From Coriobacteriia bacterium (GTDB lineage Bacteria > Actinomycetota > Coriobacteriia > Coriobacteriales > QAMH01), in contig CAAEKX010000095.1 of assembly GCA_900756605.1 (NCBI GenBank), forward strand, positions 1-20,907: a stretch of DNA of 20,907 bases. Reading direction: 5' to 3'. Below, in pieces: positions 6,134-13,554 of the stretch; the stretch's first letter is position 1; every line of letters starts with the position of its first letter. The translations under genes and the position numbers were made by a program. Under the pieces are notes generated by a model, which saw nothing but the letters and a program-made list of their open reading frames with translations, was not told the origin of the DNA and did not search any database.

Positions 6134-6685
6134 ATGCCAAGCGATTTTGGTGACGAATCGGGAGAGAAGCTGTTCGACTGGATCTTGAAGGTCGGGCAGG
6201 ATGCGAGCGAGGCCGCCCTTCTCACGAGCGCAGAGCGCCTGAAAGGCGCGTTCAGGAACGCGCGGGGAGAGATAGGGCGCACGGCAGGCGGCGAGGACGG
6301 CGAGAAGGTCGCCGAATGGGCAAAGCTTCGCATGTCGCAGTTCGAGGCGCTCCCGGAATACGAGACCATCAAGGAGGCAATCGATTCCAAGCTCATCTCA
6401 CAGAGGATCGACCACGACTTCTTCACAGATCAGTCGGGGCACGACTTCCTGCTGTTCCGCGTGGAGGATGCACCCGATGTTTCGGGAGCATTCGAGGACC
6501 TCGAGAAGCAGACCGACCTGGCGCTCGACAAAGCCTTGGAGGCGCGATCGAAGACCCGCGAGCAGGCGCGTGACGCAGAATCCTTGGATGATCGAGCAGC
6601 CTCGGCGCGCCAGGCCTCCAAGGCCCTCGACGAGGCGCGAGCCCCCGAGCGAGACATCGAGCTCTCGGAGATGCGAAGCAAATGA
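6134..6685 (+). CDS. PcfB-like (DUF3801) conjugation accessory protein
   Basis: The 183-residue product begins MPSDFGDESGEKLFDWILKV, matching the 'GE.....L....' helical start of PcfB/DUF3801 proteins. A middle part (IKEAIDSKLISQRIDHDFF, then GHDFLLFRVEDAPDVSGAFEDL) matches the alpha/beta core in which an 'F.........D.....F...DAP.v...F' pattern is typical. The C-terminal 45 residues are a charged helix or coiled coil (EARSKTREQARDAESLDDR and on). In enterococcal pCF10, PcfB is a relaxosome/coupling-protein adaptor encoded next to the VirD4 homologue; here it overlaps the virD4 start by 4 bp (ATGA), giving the same arrangement. I prefer the ATG at 6134 (AGGAAGTGGGG upstream); an in-frame TTG at 6080 with GGGAGG (6065-6070) is an alternative start adding 18 residues. 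Confidence 0.7.
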   Translation: MPSDFGDESGEKLFDWILKVGQDASEAALLTSAERLKGAFRNARGEIGRTAGGEDGEKVAEWAKLRMSQFEALPEYETIKEAIDSKLISQRIDHDFFTDQSGHDFLLFRVEDAPDVSGAFEDLEKQTDLALDKALEARSKTREQARDAESLDDRAASARQASKALDEARAPERDIELSEMRSK

Positions 6686-8520
6686 GCGCCGCCCTGCCGA
6701 TCGCTGCTGTCGCCACGCCGATAGCTTTCCTCTTCGGTGACGCCTACGTCTCGAATCTGCTCTCGATGGAAGGCGAGCCGGTGGGCAACCTCACATCCGC
6801 CGTCCTCACCCTCCCGGGATATCTCGCAAGCGGAGGCGGCCTATCATCGGAGCCCATGGCGCTCTGCGTCGGCTTCTGCCTCGTATGCGCGATCTGGATA
6901 GCCTATGCGCGGTATCTAGTGAACGCGGGAGAGCATCGTGCGGGAGAGGAGCATGGAAGCTCGCGCTGGGCGACCAGGCGCGAGGCCGAAGCCTTCTCGG
7001 ACGCCCGCGATCCCGACAACAACATCATACTCACGCGCAAGTGCAGGCTCGCGATGTCGAAGGCGCGCTTCGACATCAAGACTGACCGCAACAAGAACGT
7101 CCTCGTCATCGGAGGCTCGGGGTCCGGAAAGACCCGCTACTACGTGAAGCCGAACCTCATGCAGCTCAATGCGAGCTACTTCGTGACCGACCCCAAGGGC
7201 ACGCTTATCGCCGACACGGGGCATCTCTTCGTCGAGGCCGGATACTCCATCCGCACCTTCGATACCATCGACTTTTCAAGGTCGAACCACTACAACCCGC
7301 TGAGCTATGTGAAGAGCGAGGCGGACATCCTCACGTTCGTTGAGTGCCTCATCAAGAACACGACAGGCGACAAGGGCCAGGCCGCAGACCCGTTCTGGGA
7401 GAACGCGGAGAGGCTCCTCTACACATCGCTGGTCGCCTACCTCATATACCATTGCCCCGAGGAGGATCGGAACGTCCCGGGGCTCCTCACCTTGCTCGGG
7501 CTGGCGGAGGCCCATGAGGACGACGAGCGCTACAAGAGCCCGCTCGACATACTCTTCGACGAGCTTGAGACGGGAAAGAGGCTCGTCCCACCTGTCGGTG
7601 CCTCGGCGTTCGACTCCGAGAGCCGCGACTTCCTTAACGGGAGGGGCGGCTGCTCGTGGGTTGAGATAGGCCCGGCGACAAGGCCCGAGGACGACTTCGC
7701 GCTCTCCAACTACAAGGCTTTCAAGACGGCTGCGGGAAAGACCCTGAAGTCCATCATCATCAGCTGCAACGTGCGCTTGAAACCCCTTTCGATCAAGGAG
7801 GTCTCAGAGCTGCTCTCCTGCGACGAGATGCACCTGGACGCCCTGGGAGACGAGGGCTCCAAGACGGTCATCTTCGCCAGCATGTCGGACACCAACTCCA
7901 CCTTCGACTTCATCTTCGCCATGCTCATGTGGCAGGCGATGGACGTTCTCTGCAACACGGCGCTTCTGCGCTTCGGCGGAAGCCTGCCGACTCCCGTCCA
8001 CTTCATCCTCGATGAGTTCGCCAACATCGGCACCGTTCCCGACTTCGAGCGCACCATAGCGGTCGTGCGAAGCCGCAACATCTCCTGCTCGATAATCCTG
8101 CAGTCGCTCGCGCAGCTCAAGGCGGCATACGACGACAGCGCCCAGACGATAACCGACTGCTGCGACACGCTGCTCTTCCTCGGCGGCAAGTCAACCGAGA
8201 CCAACAGGGAGATCTCCGAGGCGATAGGCAAGCAGACGCTATCGACTCTTTCCGTGAACGATTCGCGGGGGTCCAACTCCTCGACCACGCGAAACTATGC
8301 CAAGGGAGAGCGCGACCTCATGCAGGCATCCGAGGTCGGCAGGCTCCCGCGAGACGAGGCCATAGTGATGATCTCGGGATCGTTTCCCATGAGGGACAAG
8401 AAGTACGTGCTTGAGGAGCATCCGCGCTATGCGAGCGTGGACCCCTCCCACAGCGGTGCTGCATACGACACCCCGTTCGATTTCAGGCGATACAGGGAAT
8501 CGATGAAAGGAGGTCGATGA
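6682..8520 (+). CDS. virD4: VirD4/TraG-family type IV coupling ATPase
   Basis: The 612-residue product couples the relaxosome to the secretion channel. Two N-terminal hydrophobic segments (about 3-19 and 58-79, ALCVGFCLVCAIWIAYARYL) anchor it in the membrane. The cytoplasmic part has Walker A GGSGSGKT at 144-151, the family strand FVTDPKGTL at 167-175, Walker B FILDEF at 441-446 followed by ANIG, and the 'IILQSLAQL' motif shortly after, all standard for VirD4/TraG. The start ATG at 6682 overlaps the PcfB-like stop by ATGA, so the two are translationally coupled. Length is in the normal range for Gram-positive coupling proteins (about 580-650). Near the 3' end a strong Shine-Dalgarno (AAAGGAGGT, 8506-8514) serves an ATG overlapping this gene's stop codon. 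Confidence 0.95.
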   Translation: MSAALPIAAVATPIAFLFGDAYVSNLLSMEGEPVGNLTSAVLTLPGYLASGGGLSSEPMALCVGFCLVCAIWIAYARYLVNAGEHRAGEEHGSSRWATRREAEAFSDARDPDNNIILTRKCRLAMSKARFDIKTDRNKNVLVIGGSGSGKTRYYVKPNLMQLNASYFVTDPKGTLIADTGHLFVEAGYSIRTFDTIDFSRSNHYNPLSYVKSEADILTFVECLIKNTTGDKGQAADPFWENAERLLYTSLVAYLIYHCPEEDRNVPGLLTLLGLAEAHEDDERYKSPLDILFDELETGKRLVPPVGASAFDSESRDFLNGRGGCSWVEIGPATRPEDDFALSNYKAFKTAAGKTLKSIIISCNVRLKPLSIKEVSELLSCDEMHLDALGDEGSKTVIFASMSDTNSTFDFIFAMLMWQAMDVLCNTALLRFGGSLPTPVHFILDEFANIGTVPDFERTIAVVRSRNISCSIILQSLAQLKAAYDDSAQTITDCCDTLLFLGGKSTETNREISEAIGKQTLSTLSVNDSRGSNSSTTRNYAKGERDLMQASEVGRLPRDEAIVMISGSFPMRDKKYVLEEHPRYASVDPSHSGAAYDTPFDFRRYRESMKGGR

Positions 8521-8537
8521 TGAGAGACAGAAGATGA
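8517..8537 (+). other. Micro-ORF MMRDRR with strong ribosome site
   Basis: AAAGGAGGT at 8506-8514 is followed by ATGATGAGAGACAGAAGATG, i.e. a start codon overlapping the virD4 stop and a six-codon frame MMRDRR ending at TGA 8535-8537. The ribosome site is one of the best in the window yet serves only six codons; a large hairpin starts 5 bp later. It may be a leader peptide controlling the next genes, or the scar of a deleted gene. Confidence 0.4.
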
Positions 8538-8541
8538 TAGA

Positions 8542-8605
8542 GCGGCGGTCGCGCTAGGCGCTCAGAGGAGGCCAGAGCTTCCACCCTCTGTCCTCCGACC
8601 GCCGC
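8542..8605 (+). other. Large nested stem-loop between virD4 and the Maff2-like gene
   Basis: GCGGCGGTCG (8542-8551) is perfectly complementary to CGACCGCCGC (8596-8605), a 10-bp GC-rich stem. Inside, CAGAGG (8563-8568) pairs with CCTCTG (8585-8590). There is no T-run after it, so it is not a simple terminator. It may be an RNA-processing or attenuation structure, or a DNA cruciform acting as a nick or binding site. Confidence 0.55.
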
Positions 8606-8618
8606 ATCCAAGCAAAGG
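8605..8618 (+). repeat. Leader direct repeat, copy 1 (CATCCAAGCAAAGG)
   Basis: The 14-mer CATCCAAGCAAAGG recurs exactly at 8696-8709, where its AAAGG is the ribosome site of the Maff2-like gene, and its 11-bp core CCAAGCAAAGG recurs at 15429-15439 before another gene. This first copy is followed by an ATG at 8624 but no credible protein, so it may be the relic of a duplicated leader. Confidence 0.55.
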
Positions 8619-8695
8619 GCGCAATGCCCTCAAAAGGGATTCTACCATCCGCGCACAAGCCGACCCTCTTCCACACCAGGCTGGCTTCGCGCCAT

Positions 8696-8709
8696 CATCC
8701 AAGCAAAGG
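8696..8709 (+). repeat. Leader direct repeat, copy 2, with ribosome site
   Basis: Second exact copy of CATCCAAGCAAAGG, 91 bp after the first. Its terminal AAAGGA (8705-8710) lies 7 bp before the ATG at 8718. Each copy is preceded about 20-30 bp earlier by CTTCCA (8578 and 8669), so the shared leader is longer than the 14-mer. Confidence 0.55.
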
Positions 8710-8717
8710 ACAAGACA

Positions 8718-8933
8718 ATGCTCAATCAGATCATCACCCTGGTCTCGGGCTGCGTGACGTTCCTAGGCGGCTTCCTCGTGGTTTGGGGAGCGGTCAGCCT
8801 GGGACTAGCCATCCGGGAGCAGCAGGGCGGCTCGCAGATAGCGAGCGCAATCTCCACCATCGCAGGTGGTGCGATCATCATCGCTGCCGCCGTCTACTTC
8901 GGCATGCTCGACACATCCTGGCTGCCTTCCTAG
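8718..8933 (+). CDS. Maff2/VirB2-like small membrane protein
   Basis: The 71-residue product has two hydrophobic helices (about 5-32, ITLVSGCVTFLGGFLVVWGA, and 43-64, ISTIAGGAIIIAAAVYFGML) separated by a short polar loop REQQGGSQ. This is the plan of the Maff2 family of mobile-element proteins and of TrbC/VirB2 pilin-like subunits: first helix with 'GawGai', polar GGSQ-like loop, second Gly/Ala/Ile-rich helix. The start at 8718 is set by AAAGGA in the conserved leader. It lies directly before PrgI and VirB4, where small pilin-like proteins are usual in Gram-positive conjugation systems. It probably sits in the membrane as a channel or surface-filament subunit. No cleavable signal peptide is clear. 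Confidence 0.75.
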   Translation: MLNQIITLVSGCVTFLGGFLVVWGAVSLGLAIREQQGGSQIASAISTIAGGAIIIAAAVYFGMLDTSWLPS

Positions 8934-8939
8934 GCGGTG

Positions 8940-9371
8940 ATGCAAGTGTCTTTGCAAATACCGATTCAGAAGGATATCGGCGAGTACCAGGAGAAGATCG
9001 TCGGGAAGATGAGCCTGCGCACGCTCGCGTGCGTGACGGGCGGCTTCGCCTGCGCCATAGCGATCGCATGCGTCGTCTACTTCGCCTTCCACATCGAGGT
9101 CGGAAACGCGACGCTGCCGGTCATGGCAGCAGCGCTCCCTTTTTGGCTCGCGGGATTCTGGCGACCTTTCGGCATGAAGCTGGAGGAGTTCGCCCCGCTG
9201 CTTTACGACCACCACTTCGGGCCAACACGACTTCTGTACACCACGCCGAACGTACGTGTGGGAACCGACGAGACGGGGCCTCGCCCCGGGAAGCCCAGCC
9301 GTAAATCAACACGCAAAGCCAAAAGGAAGGAGGCAGAGCTCCGTGAGCCAACAAAGCAAACCCAACAATAG
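8940..9371 (+). CDS. PrgI family (VirB3-like) membrane protein
   Basis: The 143-residue product starts MQVSLQIPIQKDIGEYQEKIVGKMSLRTL; the 'IP.di..ye.k...gls.Rql' opening is diagnostic of the PrgI family. Two transmembrane helices follow (about 31-51, ACVTGGFACAIAIACVVYFAF, and 58-76, TLPVMAAALPFWLAGFWRP), then a long basic tail rich in Lys/Arg/Ser. PrgI proteins are the VirB3 counterpart and partner the VirB4 ATPase at the inner face of the channel, which fits the VirB4 gene overlapping its end. The start is the ATG at 8940; an adjacent GTG at 8937 is equally in frame. The upstream AGGCGGTG (8932-8939) is a weak ribosome site, and the previous stop is only 6 bp away, so coupling is likely. 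Confidence 0.88.
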   Translation: MQVSLQIPIQKDIGEYQEKIVGKMSLRTLACVTGGFACAIAIACVVYFAFHIEVGNATLPVMAAALPFWLAGFWRPFGMKLEEFAPLLYDHHFGPTRLLYTTPNVRVGTDETGPRPGKPSRKSTRKAKRKEAELREPTKQTQQ

Positions 9372-11883
9372 CCACAAAGACAAGGCGCCTGCCAAGAGGA
9401 GTAGCCTCGCAGCTCTTGTCCTCGGAAACCGCAAGACCAAGAGCAACGAAGCCAAGAGCCGCGAAGAGAGGAGGCGCAAGGTCACAAAGGTAAGGCGCGC
9501 TGCGAAGGACACGATGTCCTACATAGGCTACGACGCCATGTACAAGGACGGCATAGCGCAAGTCGAGGAAGGGCTGTTCAGCCAGACAGTCGAGTTCTCA
9601 GACGTGAGCTACCAATCGGCGCGCAAGGAGACCCAGGAGAACATCTTCGCAGTGCTCTCCGGCCTCTACAACTACTTCGGCGCCGACACATCGGTACAGC
9701 TCTCCATCGCGAACACCCCGATCCCGGCAAGCGAGATCGGCAACAAGCGCTTCTTCGAGCATTCTTCGGAAAAGACGCGACCGATAGTCGACGAGTACAA
9801 CAAGATACTCAACGACAAGATGCGCGAGGGCGTTTCGAACCTTGAGCGCCATCGCTACATCACCTACCTTGTTGGCGCAGACGACGTCGACGATGCGGTG
9901 CCGAAGCTCGCGCGCATCAGGGCGGACGTTGCGACCACGCTCGCCCGCATCAGGTGCACAGCCCAGGCACTTGATGGAACGGAGCGCCTGCGGGTGATGG
10001 ACTCGCTCGTGCGCCCGTCGAAACGCTTCGAGTTCGACTGGGACAAATTGTCGCAGTTCCGAGGAATCCGGACGAAGGACCTCATTGCCCCCATGTGCCT
10101 GGACTTCTCGCCTGAAGGACGAGCGGATGCGTTTTGCTCCGATGGCGTCTATGGCTCGGTTTTGGCGATACGCGACTTCGGTTCGATGCTGGAGGACTCC
10201 TATCTCGCGTCCATCATCGACCTCCCCATGCCCCTCTCGGTCTCGCTCCACATGCAGCCAATAGCGCAATCCGATGCCCTTGCCATGGTCAAGCGCCAGC
10301 TCGACTGGATGGACAAGGAGATCATCGACGAGCAGATGGCGGCGGTGAAGAAGGGATACGACTACTCGATCCTGCCGCCTGAGCTTCGCTACTCGAAGGA
10401 GGAGGCAGAGGAGCTCCTGGACTTCCTGCGCAACAAGAACGAGCGGCTCTTCATCTACACGGGCCTCGTCTACACCTATGCTGACTCGCTCGACGAGCTT
10501 GATCGCCAAGTCGAGCAGATAGTTTCCATCGCACAGGGAAACTCGCTTGGCATCGTGCCGCTGGACTACAGGCAGAAGGAGGCGCTGAACTCCATGCTTC
10601 CGCTCGGGCGGAACCACATCAGCGTCTCCCGTCATCTGACTACCGGCCAGATTGCCATGCAGATGCCCTTCGCGAGCCAGGAGCTCAACCAGAAGGGCGG
10701 CGGCTACTACGGGCAGTCAAAGCAGTCTGGCAACCTCGTCATGTGCAACCGCAAGCTGCTCGCGAGCCCCATGGGCTTCGTCTGCGGCAAGCCGGGGTCT
10801 GGAAAATCGTTTTCTGTGAAACGCGAGATCCTCAACACCATCCTCGCATACCCCGAAGACGAGGTCATCATCTTCGATCCTGCGGGAGAGTACGGAAACG
10901 TCATAGAGAGCACTGATGGCATGAGCATACGCTTCGCGCCCGATTCCGACACGCATATGAACCCGTTCGACCTCGCTGATGTGGAGGGACGGGCATCAGC
11001 TGCGCAGATGGCTTTCAAGATAGATGCATTCCTCGCCCTGTCTTCCGCCATGATGGCAGAGGGGCAGGAAGGGCTTCCCGAAGCGGACAAGTCGATCATC
11101 ACGCGCTGCGTCGAAGGCGCCTACGCCTCCTCCGGCACCGACACGCCGACCCTGTCGGACTTCTACGCCAAGCTCCTGGAGCAGCCAGAACGCGAGGCGC
11201 GCGACATCGCGCTTCGCTACGAGAGGTTCGTGAAAGGAGCCCTCTCCTTCTTCAACAGGCCCTCCAATGTCACGTTCGAGAACCGCATAACCAACATCGA
11301 TCTGCACGACCTATCCTCGAACATGCGAGTGTTCGGCATGCTCACGGCGCTTGAAGCGGTCCGGAACAGGATGTACCACAACTTCGAGCGCGGTATCACT
11401 ACCTGGCTCTACATAGACGAGGTGCAGTCGCTCTTCGGACATCCCGCCATCATCGACTACTTCGCCAAGTTCTGGGCGGAAGGGAGGAAGTTCAACCTCA
11501 TAGCAACGGGTATAACGCAGAACTCCACCTACATGCTCGCCCACGAGTCGGCGCGCAACATGGTCTTGAACTCGGACTTCTGCCTGCTGCACAAACAGTC
11601 GGCGCTGGATCGCAAGAGCTGGGCGGAGCTGCTAGCGCTCTCCGATACCGAGGAGGGCTTCATCGACGATTCCATCAAAGCCGGGGAGGGAATGCTCGTT
11701 GCAGGAGGTGTCCGCGTGCCCATACGCGACGACTTCCCCAAGGGGATCATCTACGACATATTGAACACGAAGGCCCTTGAGATCGCCGAGCTGAAGCGCA
11801 AGGAGGCGTTCGCCCGCAACGCGAAGGCGACGGGCGGAGATGCCGATCAAGCGTCCAAGGCCCGCCGCAGGAGCCGCAAGTGA
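9343..11883 (+). CDS. virB4: VirB4-type conjugation ATPase
   Basis: I place the start at the GTG at 9343, after a very strong AAGGAAGGAGG (9322-9332); this gives 846 residues and a 29-bp overlap with the PrgI gene. An upstream in-frame start would overlap PrgI more and lacks a ribosome site. The basic N-terminus leads to the family opening DTMSYIGYDAMYKDGIAQVE. Walker A GKPGSGKS is at 482-489, followed by the DEVIIFDPAGEY strand; Walker B LYIDEV is at 689-694, followed by QSLF, and a later ATGITQN segment matches the arginine-finger/motif region of VirB4/TraC/CagE. VirB4 powers channel assembly and substrate transfer and is the signature ATPase of type IV secretion. The gene ends with a GTGA overlap with the wall hydrolase gene. 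A 22-bp near-palindrome at 10036-10057 lies within it. Confidence 0.95.
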   Translation: MSQQSKPNNSHKDKAPAKRSSLAALVLGNRKTKSNEAKSREERRRKVTKVRRAAKDTMSYIGYDAMYKDGIAQVEEGLFSQTVEFSDVSYQSARKETQENIFAVLSGLYNYFGADTSVQLSIANTPIPASEIGNKRFFEHSSEKTRPIVDEYNKILNDKMREGVSNLERHRYITYLVGADDVDDAVPKLARIRADVATTLARIRCTAQALDGTERLRVMDSLVRPSKRFEFDWDKLSQFRGIRTKDLIAPMCLDFSPEGRADAFCSDGVYGSVLAIRDFGSMLEDSYLASIIDLPMPLSVSLHMQPIAQSDALAMVKRQLDWMDKEIIDEQMAAVKKGYDYSILPPELRYSKEEAEELLDFLRNKNERLFIYTGLVYTYADSLDELDRQVEQIVSIAQGNSLGIVPLDYRQKEALNSMLPLGRNHISVSRHLTTGQIAMQMPFASQELNQKGGGYYGQSKQSGNLVMCNRKLLASPMGFVCGKPGSGKSFSVKREILNTILAYPEDEVIIFDPAGEYGNVIESTDGMSIRFAPDSDTHMNPFDLADVEGRASAAQMAFKIDAFLALSSAMMAEGQEGLPEADKSIITRCVEGAYASSGTDTPTLSDFYAKLLEQPEREARDIALRYERFVKGALSFFNRPSNVTFENRITNIDLHDLSSNMRVFGMLTALEAVRNRMYHNFERGITTWLYIDEVQSLFGHPAIIDYFAKFWAEGRKFNLIATGITQNSTYMLAHESARNMVLNSDFCLLHKQSALDRKSWAELLALSDTEEGFIDDSIKAGEGMLVAGGVRVPIRDDFPKGIIYDILNTKALEIAELKRKEAFARNAKATGGDADQASKARRRSRK
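10036..10057. repeat. 22-bp near-palindromic repeat, copy A (inside virB4)
   Basis: This 22-mer is identical to 12089-12110. Bases 10037-10057 form a palindrome: arms ACTG.GACAA and TTGTC.CAGT around a central A, with one mismatched pair. Here the reading frame gives DWDKLSQF, a normal part of VirB4; in copy B the same DNA is read in another frame. Confidence 0.8.
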
Positions 11884-13541
11884 GCGAGAGCCCCTACATA
11901 GCGAGCGAGGGTGCCTCAATCCGCGATGTTGTCGGCAAGGAGAAAGAGACCGCGCTCAGCTCGGGTGCCGTGAAGGACTCCTTGACGCTGTCCCTCTCGA
12001 CCCTTACCGAGGCGGAAAGCGCGGCAGGTGCCAGGGTTGGTGTCGCCACGGCGAAACCAACGCGCCGAAAGCATTCAGGGAATGAGCTGACTGGGACAAA
12101 TTGTCGCAGTGGGAGCAGTGCGGCGAATAGGTCCCATCTGTCCTCAGATGTCTCCAAGTCCGAGAGCTTCGGCATCAAGAAGAACGATTCCCGTCGGCCG
12201 CGTGAAGGAGAATGCAAGGCCGCCAAGGGCGCACTCGCCACGCTTGCCGTCCACGAGCTCGACGAAACGCCGGAGTTCGAGGGAGTAGGAGATGTCTACG
12301 ACAAGGCGCATATCGCCAGGCGAGCCTATGGGCGGGCAAAAAGCGCCAGGGGCGGAGTCGGGCAAAAGGGAGCCTCCAGGGCGCACAAGGCGGCAAGCGC
12401 GAAGGGAGCCGCCAAGGGAGCCTCTGGAAAGAGCGCCATGCCACCCGGTGCGCACATAGGCGCTGAGACCAGTGCGGCTAAGGGCGGCGCAGTGGCCGTC
12501 CGCTGTTCCGAGGCGGCCAAGGCCATCGGTGCTGCCGCATCCTCTGCCCTTGCTCCCGTCGCAGGCGCGCTCGCAGGGATCCTCGCGTTCGTGTTCGCCG
12601 TGCTCGTGGTATCCCAGATCGCAAGCGTCATCTTCGGGTTCTGGGAGAACGAGGCCAGCAAGCAGAGCCTGGAGGGGCTCCCGCCCTACATCACCTACGA
12701 GATGGTGGAGGCGGCCCTTGAGTGCCAGGAGGAGTACGGTCATCCCGCCGGGTGCACCATCGCGCAGATCATCGCCGAATCGGGCCAGGGCGACCACTTG
12801 AGCCAACTCGCGGCGCGTGATCACAACCTGTTCGGCATCAAATGGGCATCGTCCTTCGCGGCGTGCCCCGAGGTCGCGGGCAAGTCCTCATGGCGCACGG
12901 GCGAGGTATACGACGGCACGCCCCTCGTCATAACGGCCTATTTCACGGTGTTCAAAACGGATGTGGACTGCATAAGGTTCCGCAGCCGCGTGTTCCTGGG
13001 CCAGCCGCACTTCGCCAACAACGCCTCCATCAAAGAGGCCATAGCCGCGCACGACTCGGACAAGATGGCCGAGGGGCTGAAGGAGGGCGGATGGGCCACG
13101 TCGCCGACCTATGTCGAGAGCCTGAAGTCGATCATGGACACATACGACCTTCGCCGCTTCGACGCGATAAGCGTCTCCGAGTGGAAGGACATGGACGCCA
13201 AGGCGAAGAAGATCATCGCTGCAGCCCAAAGCCAGCTCGGCGTCCCCTACGTCTGGGGCGGCTCGACCCCAGGCGCGGCGCTCGACTGCTCCGGCCTAAC
13301 CCAGTATTGCTACGCACAGGCGGGCGTGCATATAGGTCACAACACCGAGGTACAGGCAAGCCAGCTTCGACACATCCCGCTATCCCAGGCAAAGCCAGGC
13401 GACATCCTCTACAGGATAGGGCACGTGGCCATCTATGTGGGTGGCGACGAGTACATACACGAACCGCATTCGGGGGATGTCTGCAAGCGTTCGATCGGCA
13501 TCGACAGCTTCTCCTATGCGCTCACCTACAGGACAGCCTAG
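11880..13541 (+). CDS. Bifunctional peptidoglycan hydrolase of the conjugation system (glucosaminidase + NlpC/P60)
   Basis: The 553-residue product opens the cell wall for channel assembly, the VirB1/CwlT role. It starts at GTG 11880, overlapping the virB4 stop (GTGA). Residues 1-222 are a long, low-complexity, Ala/Lys/Gly/Ser-rich cytoplasmic region; one membrane helix follows (226-252, APVAGALAGILAFVFAVLVV). Outside the membrane, residues 270-422 are a FlgJ-like glucosaminidase/lysozyme domain with the catalytic Glu300 in IIAESGQG and the family LFGIKW at 317-322. Residues 440-553 are an NlpC/P60 peptidase with Cys470 (LDCSGL), His515 (RIGHVAIYVG) and His527 (YIHEP). The two-enzyme layout is standard for Gram-positive ICEs; the 220-residue cytoplasmic tail is unusually long and its DNA contains two palindromes (12036-12061, 12089-12110). 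Confidence 0.93.
   Translation: MSESPYIASEGASIRDVVGKEKETALSSGAVKDSLTLSLSTLTEAESAAGARVGVATAKPTRRKHSGNELTGTNCRSGSSAANRSHLSSDVSKSESFGIKKNDSRRPREGECKAAKGALATLAVHELDETPEFEGVGDVYDKAHIARRAYGRAKSARGGVGQKGASRAHKAASAKGAAKGASGKSAMPPGAHIGAETSAAKGGAVAVRCSEAAKAIGAAASSALAPVAGALAGILAFVFAVLVVSQIASVIFGFWENEASKQSLEGLPPYITYEMVEAALECQEEYGHPAGCTIAQIIAESGQGDHLSQLAARDHNLFGIKWASSFAACPEVAGKSSWRTGEVYDGTPLVITAYFTVFKTDVDCIRFRSRVFLGQPHFANNASIKEAIAAHDSDKMAEGLKEGGWATSPTYVESLKSIMDTYDLRRFDAISVSEWKDMDAKAKKIIAAAQSQLGVPYVWGGSTPGAALDCSGLTQYCYAQAGVHIGHNTEVQASQLRHIPLSQAKPGDILYRIGHVAIYVGGDEYIHEPHSGDVCKRSIGIDSFSYALTYRTA
12036..12061. repeat. Dispersed copy of the junction palindrome inside the wall-hydrolase gene
   Basis: This 26-bp element matches 3908-3933 at 23 of 26 positions, with identical outer arms GTTGGTGTCGC and CGAAACCAAC. 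It folds as GTTGGT / ACCAAC and TCGC / GCGA with a single G-A mismatch and CACG loop. It lies in the poorly conserved N-terminal coding part of the gene, 27 bp before the 22-bp repeat at 12089. Confidence 0.65.
12089..12110. repeat. 22-bp near-palindromic repeat, copy B (inside wall-hydrolase gene)
   Basis: Exact copy of 10036-10057, same orientation, 2053 bp away. Here it is read as LTGTNCRS, a different frame and protein from copy A, so the identity is held at DNA level and not through a shared peptide. Confidence 0.8.
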
Positions 13542-13554
13542 AAAGGAAGAAAGC

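Noticed and set aside
6711..6725. 15-bp match to 3948-3962 near the virD4 start as a strong extra site
   Set aside because: A 15-bp match in GC-rich DNA of this length can occur by chance, and it matches the most degenerate array member; mentioned only as weak support.
8624..9304. 226-codon + strand frame starting after leader copy 1
   Set aside because: It covers the Maff2-like and PrgI genes in another frame; its peptide is a His/Arg-rich shadow. Only the leader repeat in front of it is notable.
9598..10635. 345-codon - strand frame opposite virB4
   Set aside because: Antisense shadow of a strongly coding region, with Arg/Val/Glu/His bias and no family signal.
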